From contig DKTP01000030.1 of NCBI GenBank assembly GCA_002473085.1, positions 1 through 22,852 of the forward strand: a stretch of DNA of 22,852 bases, given 5' to 3'. A model generated the notes under the pieces. The model made no database searches and had not been told where the DNA came from. It was given only the letters and a program-made list of their open reading frames with translations. Source of the stretch: Anaerolineales bacterium UBA7227. Lineage in GTDB: Bacteria; Chloroflexota; Anaerolineae; Anaerolineales; Villigracilaceae. Position 1 is the stretch's first letter. Every line of letters starts with the position of its first letter. The translations under genes and the position numbers were made by a program. Of this stretch, positions 1 to 6,360 are shown piece by piece.

Positions 1-137
1 GCAGGTCTCCCCCTACGCGTCCGCCCGTATTGGTTGCGCCCTCGCCCTCAGGGGAGACACGCAGGTCTCCCCCTACGTGTCCGCCCGTATTGGTTGCACG
101 CAGGGAGGAGACACGCAGGTCTCCCCCTACGTGTTCA
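1..137 (-). repeat. Three tandem copies of an approx. 60-bp REP-like repeat inside the RAYT gene
   Basis: Copies start at 1, 61 and 118; the first two share the word ccgcccgtattggttgc. Each contains a hairpin whose right arm (GTCTCCCC at 5-12, 65-72 and 119-126) is followed by CTAC, that is GTAG on the minus strand. Left arms are at 51-58 (perfect) and 105-112 (one mismatch); the first copy's left arm is off the window. The loop is always ACGCAG. Confidence 0.85.
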
Positions 138-430
138 ACGTCAATTGGGTTTGGGATGGTGGGATTGATAATGATGATCCCGTGAAAATGGTTGGGCATG
201 ACGACAAACGCGCCCAATGTGATTTGCGGAAATTTGTTGGGCAATTCGTTCCACCATTTGACGATCATCTGCCCCGCGTCGTTCAATATCATTTCGCCGT
301 GTTCGATGTGGCCGAATAATTGCGCGCGTCCCTGCGTTACGATGGTGACGAAATACGCGCCCGCCTGGGAATAATCGTAACCTTTCAAACGAATAGACCG
401 ACGATGATGGATTTTGGGATCGTATTTCAT
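1..430 (-). CDS. REP-associated tyrosine transposase (RAYT, Y1_Tnp/IS200-like HUH family), C-terminus beyond the window
   Basis: A reading frame open to the left edge; 143 residues are visible from the ATG at 430. The N-terminus (RRSIRLKGYDY near 10-20, then AYFVTIVTQ) and the motif MPNHFHGI at 78-85 are hallmarks of RAYT/TnpA-REP proteins; His81-Phe-His83 is the metal-binding HUH motif of single-strand DNA transposases. The catalytic Tyr, normally C-terminal to it, lies outside the window. From about residue 98 the protein consists of repeated segments (VGGDLRVS three times, ATNTGG twice) translated from the REP-like DNA repeats, an odd in-frame invasion between the HUH motif and the expected Tyr helix. 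There is no Shine-Dalgarno; a TATAAT box lies 7 nt before the ATG, suggesting a leaderless mRNA. RAYTs are known to bind and cut REP hairpins with a 5' GTAG, and such hairpins surround this gene. Family call is firm; activity cannot be judged from a partial gene. Confidence 0.85.
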   Translation of the reverse strand, partial: MKYDPKIHHRRSIRLKGYDYSQAGAYFVTIVTQGRAQLFGHIEHGEMILNDAGQMIVKWWNELPNKFPQITLGAFVVMPNHFHGIIIINPTIPNPIDVEHVGGDLRVSSLRATNTGGHVGGDLRVSPEGEGATNTGGRVGGDL

Positions 431-437
431 GGTGGGG

Positions 438-443
438 ATTATA
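438..443 (-). promoter_or_regulatory. -10 box for the RAYT gene, predicted leaderless start
   Basis: TATAAT on the minus strand, 7 nt before the ATG at 430. No clear -35 is visible. The spacing would put transcription start at or one base before the start codon. Confidence 0.5.
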
Positions 444-454
444 AACGTCAGGAT

Positions 455-684
455 CTGTTGGGGTGGACCCGTTGGGGTGGACCTGTTGGGGTGGACCTGC
501 GTGTCCACCCACCCCCTCGCGCCCAGGGGCAGACACGCGTAGGGGCGAACCTGCGTGTTCGCCCAGCAGACACGCAGGTCTGGGGCAGACACGCAGGTCT
601 GGGGCAGACACGCAGGTCTGGGGCAGACACGCAGGTCTGGGGCAGACACGCAGGTCTGGGGCAGACACGCAGGTCTGCCCCTAC
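455..684. repeat. REP-like hairpin cluster with 19-bp tandem repeat, upstream of RAYT and downstream of kbl
   Basis: Fills the gap between kbl and the RAYT. Contents: a short tandem of gttggggtggacc-type units (459-496); hairpin 489-510 (arms gggtggac/gtccaccc) preceded by GTTG; hairpin 543-564 (arms gggcgaac/gttcgccc) preceded by GTAG at 539-542; five full 19-bp units ggggcagacacgcaggtct at 582-676 plus a partial sixth at 567-581; and a closing hairpin 659-680 (arms gggcagac/gtctgccc) flanked by CTAC, so GTAG on the minus strand. All loops are CTGCGT or its complement. Units abut without spacers, so this is not CRISPR. Confidence 0.85.
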
Positions 685-693
685 GGTTTTACG

Positions 694-1875
<1,182 letters not shown>

Positions 1876-1879
1876 GGGG

Positions 1880-1937
1880 AACTCCTGAGGGAAGAGGGTA
1901 GAGAACGGAGAGCAGAGAAGAGAGAGCAGAGAGCGAT
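1880..1937 (+). repeat. Polypurine low-complexity spacer upstream of kbl
   Basis: Degenerate tandem of gagagcagaga-like units on the plus strand (pyrimidine-rich on the coding strand), between the small hypothetical gene and kbl. It includes the kbl ribosome binding site at its lower edge. No promoter is recognisable inside it. Confidence 0.55.
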
Positions 1938-1942
1938 GGATA

Positions 1943-2197
1943 TTACGGGGGGCCGATGTAATGCGCTTCTTCAATCGACGCGTAACGGAATGGCAAGTCG
2001 GTTTGGACAATGGCTTCCAGCAACGTGACAGCGAACGGCTGGATGTCAAAGTGAGTGTAATAATAGCCGTTGTCGTCGGGCGCGGTGGCGCAGGCGTATC
2101 CAATGCGTCCGCAGTCGACGCGCATCGGAAACGCCAGCAAAAGCAGGGCCAGCCATACCACGATCCGCTTCTTGTGTTTGACGAAAAATTGGCGCAT
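1943..2197 (-). CDS. Small hypothetical membrane-anchored or secreted protein
   Basis: 84 residues, not assigned to a family. The N-terminus is [11 protein letters not shown] followed by a hydrophobic run ([13 protein letters not shown], about 12-24), a typical signal peptide or single membrane anchor; Cys29 and Cys35 lie just beyond it. The rest (about 35-84) is soluble, with [14 protein letters not shown] and a C-terminal YIGPP. It sits between folK and kbl on the same strand. A terminator ends folK at 2220 and a TATAAT box lies exactly 6 nt before the ATG, so the gene probably has its own leaderless transcript. The predicted promoter and signal-peptide-like N-terminus argue for a real gene despite its size. 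Confidence 0.6.
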   Translation of the reverse strand: MRQFFVKHKKRIVVWLALLLLAFPMRVDCGRIGYACATAPDDNGYYYTHFDIQPFAVTLLEAIVQTDLPFRYASIEEAHYIGPP

Positions 2198-2203
2198 GGG
2201 TTT

Positions 2204-2209
2204 ATTATA
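2204..2209 (-). promoter_or_regulatory. -10 box for the small hypothetical gene, predicted leaderless start
   Basis: TATAAT on the minus strand, 6 nt before the ATG at 2197. No good -35 is seen. It lies directly behind the folK terminator. Confidence 0.5.
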
Positions 2210-2219
2210 GCGACGATTG

Positions 2220-2253
2220 AAAAAACGGCTGTCACGATTTGGGCGTGATAGCC
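2220..2253 (-). terminator. Intrinsic terminator of folK, overlapping its stop codon
   Basis: On the minus strand, GGCTATCACG (2244-2253) pairs with CGTGACAGCC (2227-2236) with one G-U pair and a 7-nt loop, followed by a run of six T (2220-2225). The folK stop codon (2232-2234) is inside the second arm. Confidence 0.8.
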
Positions 2254-2744
2254 GTCTCGATTTGCTCGGCGTTCAACACAATTTCACCCGCGTCCACATC
2301 GGCGAGGAGTTCGCGCACGGTCTTGCCGAGGATGGGATGGACGAGGTCGGGGGCGATGTCCGCGAGCGGGACGAGGACGAAGGCGCGTTCGTGCAGGCGC
2401 GGGTGCGGGATGACAAGCGGCGGCGTGTCGAGGACGAGGTCGTCGTAGAAGAGGATGTCGAGGTCGATGACGCGCGGACCCCAGCGGAAGGTCTCCCCGC
2501 GTCCCAATTCGACCTCGAGCGTCTTCAGTTTTCGGAGGAGGGATTCTGGCTCGAGCGTCGTCCGAGCATGGAGGGCCATGTTGAGGAACGCGGGCTGGTC
2601 GGCGAAGCCCCAGGGGGGAGTCTCAAAGACCCTCGAAACAGAGACCGGCTGAACGTCGGGAGGAAGCGAGCGGAGGGCCGCGCGCAGGTTGGCGAGTCGG
2701 TCGCCGAGGTTGGTCCCGAGGGCGAGGTAAATGTCGTGCGTCAT
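2232..2744 (-). CDS. folK: 2-amino-4-hydroxy-6-hydroxymethyldihydropteridine pyrophosphokinase (HPPK)
   Basis: 170 residues, normal for stand-alone HPPK. Transfers pyrophosphate from ATP to 6-hydroxymethyl-7,8-dihydropterin in folate synthesis. Family signatures in order: [11 protein letters not shown] (6-16), the pterin-binding [16 protein letters not shown] (41-56), and [16 protein letters not shown] (87-102), which holds the two Mg-binding aspartates of the DLD motif. HPR near 113-115 is also conserved. Other folate genes (folB, folP) are not adjacent. The start has no obvious ribosome binding site; a TATATT box 9 nt upstream (2754-2759) would give a leader of only a few bases. It ends in its own terminator. 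Confidence 0.93.
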   Translation of the reverse strand: MTHDIYLALGTNLGDRLANLRAALRSLPPDVQPVSVSRVFETPPWGFADQPAFLNMALHARTTLEPESLLRKLKTLEVELGRGETFRWGPRVIDLDILFYDDLVLDTPPLVIPHPRLHERAFVLVPLADIAPDLVHPILGKTVRELLADVDAGEIVLNAEQIETAITPKS

Positions 2745-2801
2745 GTCAACGTGAATATACCAGAAACCGAGGCGAGCGAGGGGACGGCGTCTGAAATGGT
2801 T

Positions 2802-2807
2802 TATACT
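2802..2807 (+). promoter_or_regulatory. Possible -10 box for the SDH_sah-like protease gene
   Basis: TATACT on the plus strand, 24 nt upstream of the GTG at 2832. No convincing -35 could be placed. Confidence 0.35.
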
Positions 2808-2831
2808 TCGCCCATCTTATAGGAGGCCCCC

Positions 2832-3857
2832 GTGACCGAAGAAACCAACGCCCAGAACGCCGAACAGCCCAGGATCAAGCAGCCGCCCATCCTGTTCGAC
2901 AAGACCCAACGCATCCTTGAAAAGATCGCCGCGCAGTTGGGCGGGCCGCTCATCGCGTATTGGAACAACCCGATGGGTTCGGTCTGCCAGAACGACGTGG
3001 TGGCGCTGTACGAGGCGCTGGAGAAACTCGGCCATGTGGAGACGATCAATCTCTTCATTAAGTCGAGCGGCGGAAACGGACAGTCGTCGCTGCGGCTGGT
3101 GAATTTGTTAAGGCAGTATTGCGACCGCCTTGTGGCGCTCATCCCGCTGGAATGCGCCTCGGCCGCGACGATGATCGCGCTGGGCGCCAACGAGGTTTTG
3201 ATGGGACCGATGGCCTACCTGACCGCGGTGGATACTTCGTTGACTCACTCCCTCTCTCCCATTGACCGCGACAACGACCGCGTCAGCGTGAGCCTGGACG
3301 AGTTGACGCGCGTCATCCGCCTGTGGACGAAACAGGAGGCGCAGGAGAAGGAAAACCCCTATCAGTCGCTGTTCCAATATGTGCATCCCCTCGTCATCGG
3401 CGCGGTGGACCGGGCCGAGTCGCTATCCATCATGCTGTGCAAGGAACTGCTGGCTTTTCACATCACGGACGAACAGGCCGCCGACCAGATCGCGAGCGCG
3501 CTCAATTCGAAGTATCCCTCGCACAACTATCCCATTTTGATGGAGGAAGCGCGCCGCATCGGGCTGAAAGCGGATCCCATGCCCGCGGACGTCAACACGC
3601 TGCTGCTCGAACTCAACGAACTCTACAGCGAGATGGGACAGCGCGCCACGACGGACTTCGACGAGATCCACTCGCACAGCAACGAGATTCTCAATATCTG
3701 GGAGGCGGCGGGGATCCAGGTCTATTACAAGCAGGACAAGGACTGGTTCTACCGCATGGAGGAGCGCCGCTGGATCACGCTCAACGACAACTCGGCCTGG
3801 CGCAGGCTCGAGCAGGTGAATGGACAGACCGAGGAAAGCATTTTGCACATCGCGTAA
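2832..3857 (+). CDS. SDH_sah / ClpP-fold serine protease-like protein
   Basis: 341 residues, no signal peptide or membrane segment, so cytosolic. The region NLFIKSSGGNGQSSLRLVNLL (73-93) followed by LECASAATMIALGANEVLMGP (106-126) resembles the ClpP/SppA/SDH_sah crotonase-fold serine proteases, where a glycine-rich strand precedes a helix carrying the nucleophile; Ser110 is the likely candidate. DRAES followed by a long helical C-terminus (about 185-270) fits the 'serine dehydrogenase proteinase' family (PF01972) as I recall it. The substrate is unknown. The start is GTG with AGGAGG at 2821-2826, five bases before it. It is monocistronic: folK is divergent upstream and a strong terminator follows. 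An acyl-CoA isomerase of the same fold is a less likely alternative. Confidence 0.6.
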   Translation: MTEETNAQNAEQPRIKQPPILFDKTQRILEKIAAQLGGPLIAYWNNPMGSVCQNDVVALYEALEKLGHVETINLFIKSSGGNGQSSLRLVNLLRQYCDRLVALIPLECASAATMIALGANEVLMGPMAYLTAVDTSLTHSLSPIDRDNDRVSVSLDELTRVIRLWTKQEAQEKENPYQSLFQYVHPLVIGAVDRAESLSIMLCKELLAFHITDEQAADQIASALNSKYPSHNYPILMEEARRIGLKADPMPADVNTLLLELNELYSEMGQRATTDFDEIHSHSNEILNIWEAAGIQVYYKQDKDWFYRMEERRWITLNDNSAWRRLEQVNGQTEESILHIA

Positions 3858-3861
3858 ACGC

Positions 3862-3894
3862 AACCGACTGGCTGACGAGGCCAGTCGGTTTTTT
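3862..3894 (+). terminator. Intrinsic terminator of the SDH_sah-like gene
   Basis: Perfect 11-bp stem (3862-3872 with 3880-3890), 7-nt loop and a T tract, five bases after the stop codon. Confidence 0.9.
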
Positions 3895-3901
3895 GTTGTT
3901 T

Positions 3902-3996
3902 GGAACATCCTGAAGTGGAACTTCAGGATTCCTGATTTCCCTGGGACTCCGAAAGCTCTGCTTTCGGAACATCCTGAAGTGGAACTTCGGGATTCC
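3902..3996. repeat. Second REP-like repeat cluster: two 31-bp copies around a palindrome
   Basis: Copies at 3902-3932 and 3966-3996 differ at one base. Each holds a hairpin with arms CCTGAAG/CTTCAGG (CTTCGGG in copy 2) and loop TGGAA. Between them, arms tccgaaag (3948-3955) and ctttcgga (3961-3968) form another perfect hairpin. It lies between convergent genes and stops four bases short of the regulator gene's stop codon. Confidence 0.75.
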
Positions 3997-3999
3997 AGA

Positions 4000-4311
4000 T
4001 CACTTCGGCAACTTTTTCAGCACGCCCGTCATCTGCTGGCGGTAGGTCTGCAAGGCCTCGCGTCCTCGGGACGTGATCTTGACGACCGTGTGGGGAATCT
4101 TTTCAACGAATTCCTTTTCGATGTCCACGTAACGGGCGGCCTCCAGTTTGCCGAGATGCGAGGAGAGATTGCCCTTCGTCAGTCCCGTTTGGCGCATGAG
4201 GAAGAGGAAGTCCGCGGCCTCGATGAGCGAGAGAACCGTCAGGATGTGGAGCCGCGCGGGTTCATGGACGAGGCGGTCAATTTCGGCGAAGGGCGTCTCA
4301 TCGGGGCTCAT
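4000..4311 (-). CDS. Winged-helix transcriptional regulator (HTH_27 / PadR-MarR-like)
   Basis: 103 residues, one compact wHTH domain (about 12-83): HEPARLHILTVLSLIEAADF, then TGLTKGNLSSHLGKLEAARYVDIEKEF as recognition helix and wing, and VKITSRGREALQTY closing the wing. This is the small 'winged helix DNA-binding' family (PF13601 by recall) with no ligand domain. The start overlaps the stop of the upstream membrane-protein gene by 4 bases (ATGA), so the two are translationally coupled; the frame is open further upstream but that overlaps the partner. The operon promoter carries a 33-bp dyad, so autorepression is the likely mode, with the membrane protein perhaps sensing or being controlled. 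The signal is unknown. Confidence 0.85.
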   Translation of the reverse strand: MSPDETPFAEIDRLVHEPARLHILTVLSLIEAADFLFLMRQTGLTKGNLSSHLGKLEAARYVDIEKEFVEKIPHTVVKITSRGREALQTYRQQMTGVLKKLPK

Positions 4312-4913
4312 TGCGTCTCCTCCGCGCGGATGGGATGCGTCCGCATGAAGCGGATGAAGAGCGCCGCGCCCCAAACGAGGAAGACGGGACCGACCACAAA
4401 CAGGTACAGCGCGACGTTGTCCATCCTGCCTGGCAAATCCACGAACGGGACAGCGAAACCCGCAACAAGGGAGAAGGCCGCCATCACGTAATGGCGCGCG
4501 AAGCCCGTCTTTTGGGCGGCGAATAAAAATCCCGCCGCGAGCAGCAGCGCGGGGATCAGCGGGACCCACTTGTAGAACGTCTCTGCCCACTCGCTTGAAC
4601 GCGCAAAGATCGTGACCAGCGCGACGGCAAGTCCCGCCGCGAGCAAGGCCGCCACGATCCGCCTGCCTGGGTTGCGATCCTGATGGGAGAAACGCATGTA
4701 TCCAATGCGCGGATAGACGAAGCGTTCCTGCACTTTGTTCGCGATGACGGGGAAGAAAGCGAGGATCACGGTGAAAAGCGAAGTAACGTTGGTCTGGATG
4801 AAAATGCCCGTGAGCAGAAAGTACACACCGAGCAGCATTTCCAGCAGGCCATCACGCGTCCTGTCTTGCCAGAGATTTCTGGCGAGGGTTTTGGAGTCGA
4901 GGTTGGCGTCCAT
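4308..4913 (-). CDS. Multi-pass membrane protein of unknown function, paired with a wHTH regulator
   Basis: 201 residues. After a polar N-terminus (MDANLDSKTLARNLWQDRTRDG) there are about six hydrophobic segments, roughly 25-45, 47-60, 86-105, 115-135, 140-158 and 168-188, ending in a basic and then acidic tail. No catalytic motif is recognised. The ATG at 4913 has AAAGGA at 4920-4925, six bases upstream. It is the first gene of a two-gene operon with the regulator at 4000-4311 (4-base overlap). Its promoter is unusually good (TTGACA, 16 bp, TATACT) with an overlapping operator. Small wHTH plus integral membrane protein pairs are common in bacteria, often stress-related, but no role can be stated here. 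Confidence 0.75.
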   Translation of the reverse strand: MDANLDSKTLARNLWQDRTRDGLLEMLLGVYFLLTGIFIQTNVTSLFTVILAFFPVIANKVQERFVYPRIGYMRFSHQDRNPGRRIVAALLAAGLAVALVTIFARSSEWAETFYKWVPLIPALLLAAGFLFAAQKTGFARHYVMAAFSLVAGFAVPFVDLPGRMDNVALYLFVVGPVFLVWGAALFIRFMRTHPIRAEETQ

Positions 4914-4935
4914 GGGTCATCCTTTCTTGGTTGAT

Positions 4936-4968
4936 TACAGACTAGTTTGTATCGCAAACTTATCTGTA
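4936..4968 (-). promoter_or_regulatory. 33-bp dyad operator over the transcription start of the membrane protein/regulator operon
   Basis: Plus-strand arms TACAGA (4936-4941) and TCTGTA (4963-4968) enclose arms AGTTTG (4944-4949) and CAAACT (4955-4960), all perfectly complementary, centred on TATCG. It begins at the edge of the -10 box and covers the predicted start site. The obvious candidate ligand is the wHTH protein encoded in the same operon. Confidence 0.7.
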
Positions 4969-4995
4969 GTATATGGGTTTTTCGAGATTTGTCAA
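4968..4995 (-). promoter_or_regulatory. Near-consensus sigma-70 promoter of the membrane protein/regulator operon
   Basis: Minus strand: TTGACA (4990-4995), 16-bp spacer, TATACT (4968-4973). Expected start is near 4961, giving a leader of about 48 nt that carries the AAAGGA site. Confidence 0.75.
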
Positions 4996-5037
4996 GGTTC
5001 AGCGAGGCGGCGCGGATCGGCTATTCAGCCCGCGCGG

Positions 5038-5043
5038 TACAAT
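5038..5043 (+). promoter_or_regulatory. -10 box of the thioesterase gene, predicted leaderless start
   Basis: TACAAT, 6 nt before the ATG at 5050; no Shine-Dalgarno and no clear -35. Confidence 0.45.
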
Positions 5044-5049
5044 TGCGCC

Positions 5050-5487
5050 ATGCCAGCCTTCTCCCCCTCTGATCCCGATTTCGAATCGCGCCTCCGCTCC
5101 AGCGCGGGGATGCAGGGACTCCTGTCCACGCTCGGCGCGGAGTTGGGACTGGTCCGCGCAGGCGAAGTCCACCTGACCGCGCCGTACGACGCGCGCTTCT
5201 CCCAGCAGGACGGATTCCTGCACGCGGGCATCGCTGCCGCGCTGATGGATACCGCCTGCGGATACGCGGCTTACTCGCTGATGCCCGCCGACTCGCGCGT
5301 CCTCTCGGTGGAGTTCAAAGTCAATTTGCTTTCTCCTGCCCGAGGTCAACGCTTCCGCGCCGAGGGACGCGTCGTCAAGTCGGGACGGACGCTCACCGTC
5401 TGCGAAGGGAAGTTGTTTTCCATCGAGAACGACGCGGAGACTCTCTGCGCCATCATGCAGGCGACGATGATCTGTATAAAAGAGTAA
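5050..5487 (+). CDS. PaaI-family hotdog-fold thioesterase
   Basis: 145 residues, the usual size for a single hotdog domain. The pattern GEVHLTAPYDARFSQQDGFLHAGIAAALMDTACGYAAYSL (38-77) is the PaaI/4HBT signature: Gln-Asp-Gly-Phe-Leu-His-Ala-Gly holds the loop before the central helix, and Asp67 in the ALMDTACG helix is the usual catalytic acid. VEFKVNLLSPARG (84-96) and GRTLTVCEGKLF (108-119) follow as beta strands. It hydrolyses acyl-CoA thioesters; the acyl group is unknown. The ATG at 5050 is preferred over upstream in-frame starts because similarity begins here and a TACAAT box lies 6 nt before it. It is followed after 4 bases by the HNH gene. Confidence 0.82.
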   Translation: MPAFSPSDPDFESRLRSSAGMQGLLSTLGAELGLVRAGEVHLTAPYDARFSQQDGFLHAGIAAALMDTACGYAAYSLMPADSRVLSVEFKVNLLSPARGQRFRAEGRVVKSGRTLTVCEGKLFSIENDAETLCAIMQATMICIKE

Positions 5488-5491
5488 GACA

Positions 5492-5860
5492 ATGAATGAA
5501 ACCGCCCTTCGCAAAATCTGGAATAAGACATCAGGTCATTGTCATTTCTGCGGCGACCCTGTTGATTTTGACAAACGCGGTTGGCGCGAGGGAGAATTGA
5601 CAGGATATTGGGAAGTTGATCACGTCATTCAAAAAGGCAAAGGCGGAAACAACTCTACTGAAAATTATCTCCCTGCTTGCACCAGATGCAACCGTTTAAG
5701 ATGGCATCGAACTGGCGAACAAGTGCGGGAATTATTACTACTTGGATTGATAGCTAAAGATGAAATTAAGAAGAACTCTCAAACTGGTATAAAATTGAAT
5801 CGATTGCGAGAGAAACGCTCAATCGAAAACGAAAAACGTAGAATGCGGAAACCCCGATGA
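5492..5860 (+). CDS. HNH endonuclease-like protein
   Basis: 122 residues. Zinc-binding CHFC (Cys17, Cys20) and CTRC (Cys63, Cys66) frame the beta-beta-alpha metal motif: Asp43-His44 in WEVDHVIQKGKGG, an Asn at 58 in STENYLPAC, and His72. This is the standard HNH nuclease arrangement. The C-terminus (about 85-122) is Lys/Arg-rich and helical, probably for DNA binding. Base composition is clearly unlike the neighbours: by hand count 5701-5820 is about 38% GC against about 62% for 6001-6060, so recent acquisition is likely. Yet it starts 4 bases after the thioesterase and its stop overlaps the start of the YbaK-like gene (ATGA), so it is translationally integrated. Role (restriction, repair or mobile) cannot be told. 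Confidence 0.82.
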   Translation: MNETALRKIWNKTSGHCHFCGDPVDFDKRGWREGELTGYWEVDHVIQKGKGGNNSTENYLPACTRCNRLRWHRTGEQVRELLLLGLIAKDEIKKNSQTGIKLNRLREKRSIENEKRRMRKPR

Positions 5861-6360
5861 CCGAATCATCTTCCATCCACGAACAACTCAAATCCCTGCT
5901 CACCCGCGAAGGCGCGGACTTTCGCGTGGTGGAGCATGAAGCCGAAGGCCGCACGGAATTGATCGCCAAGATCCGCGGCAACCGCACGGAGCAGGCGGTG
6001 AAGTCCATTGTGGTGATGATCCGCTTCGGCAAGGACGCGCCGCGCTACGCGCTGGCTAACGTCCCTGGCGATTGCCGCGTGGACTTGAAAGCCATCCGCG
6101 ACCTGTTCGGCGGGACGCAGTCCGCGTTTGCGCCGCGCGAAAAAGCCGAAGAGTTGACGGGCTGCGTCATCGGCTCGATTCCCCCGTTCTCGTTCAACGA
6201 GCAACTCGAAGTGTTAGCCGATCCGCTGATTCAGGAAAACGAGGAAGTGGTCTTCAACGCGGGGAGACTGGATCGGTCCATTTTTATGAAATGCGCGGAT
6301 TATTTCCGCATCGCGAAGCCGAGGGTGGCGAAGATCGCGATGCGAGGGGAGACCGCATGA
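5857..6360 (+). CDS. YbaK/EbsC-family aminoacyl-tRNA deacylase (Cys-tRNA(Pro)/Ala-tRNA(Pro)-type editing)
   Basis: 167 residues, one YbaK/EbsC domain. These free-standing domains hydrolyse mischarged aminoacyl-tRNA. Visible signatures: FRVVEHEAEGRT (22-33), AVKSIVVMI with Lys49 in the position of the conserved lysine, GCVIGSIPPF (102-111) and VVFNAGRLDRSIFM (131-144), the typical final motif of the family. The start overlaps the HNH stop and its own stop overlaps the glycosylase start (ATGA both times), giving a tightly coupled block. Which tRNA it edits cannot be decided from sequence alone. Codon use is back to the GC-rich genome style after the HNH gene. Confidence 0.85.
   Translation: MTESSSIHEQLKSLLTREGADFRVVEHEAEGRTELIAKIRGNRTEQAVKSIVVMIRFGKDAPRYALANVPGDCRVDLKAIRDLFGGTQSAFAPREKAEELTGCVIGSIPPFSFNEQLEVLADPLIQENEEVVFNAGRLDRSIFMKCADYFRIAKPRVAKIAMRGETA

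Noticed and set aside
141..668. 175-codon minus-strand frame and matching plus-strand frames over the left repeats
   Set aside because: They are translations of the repeat DNA in other frames; only the frame from 430 shows the RAYT signature.
563..684. CRISPR-like array
   Set aside because: The repeats abut with no spacers, the unit is 19 bp, and no cas gene is near. It fits REP-type repeats.
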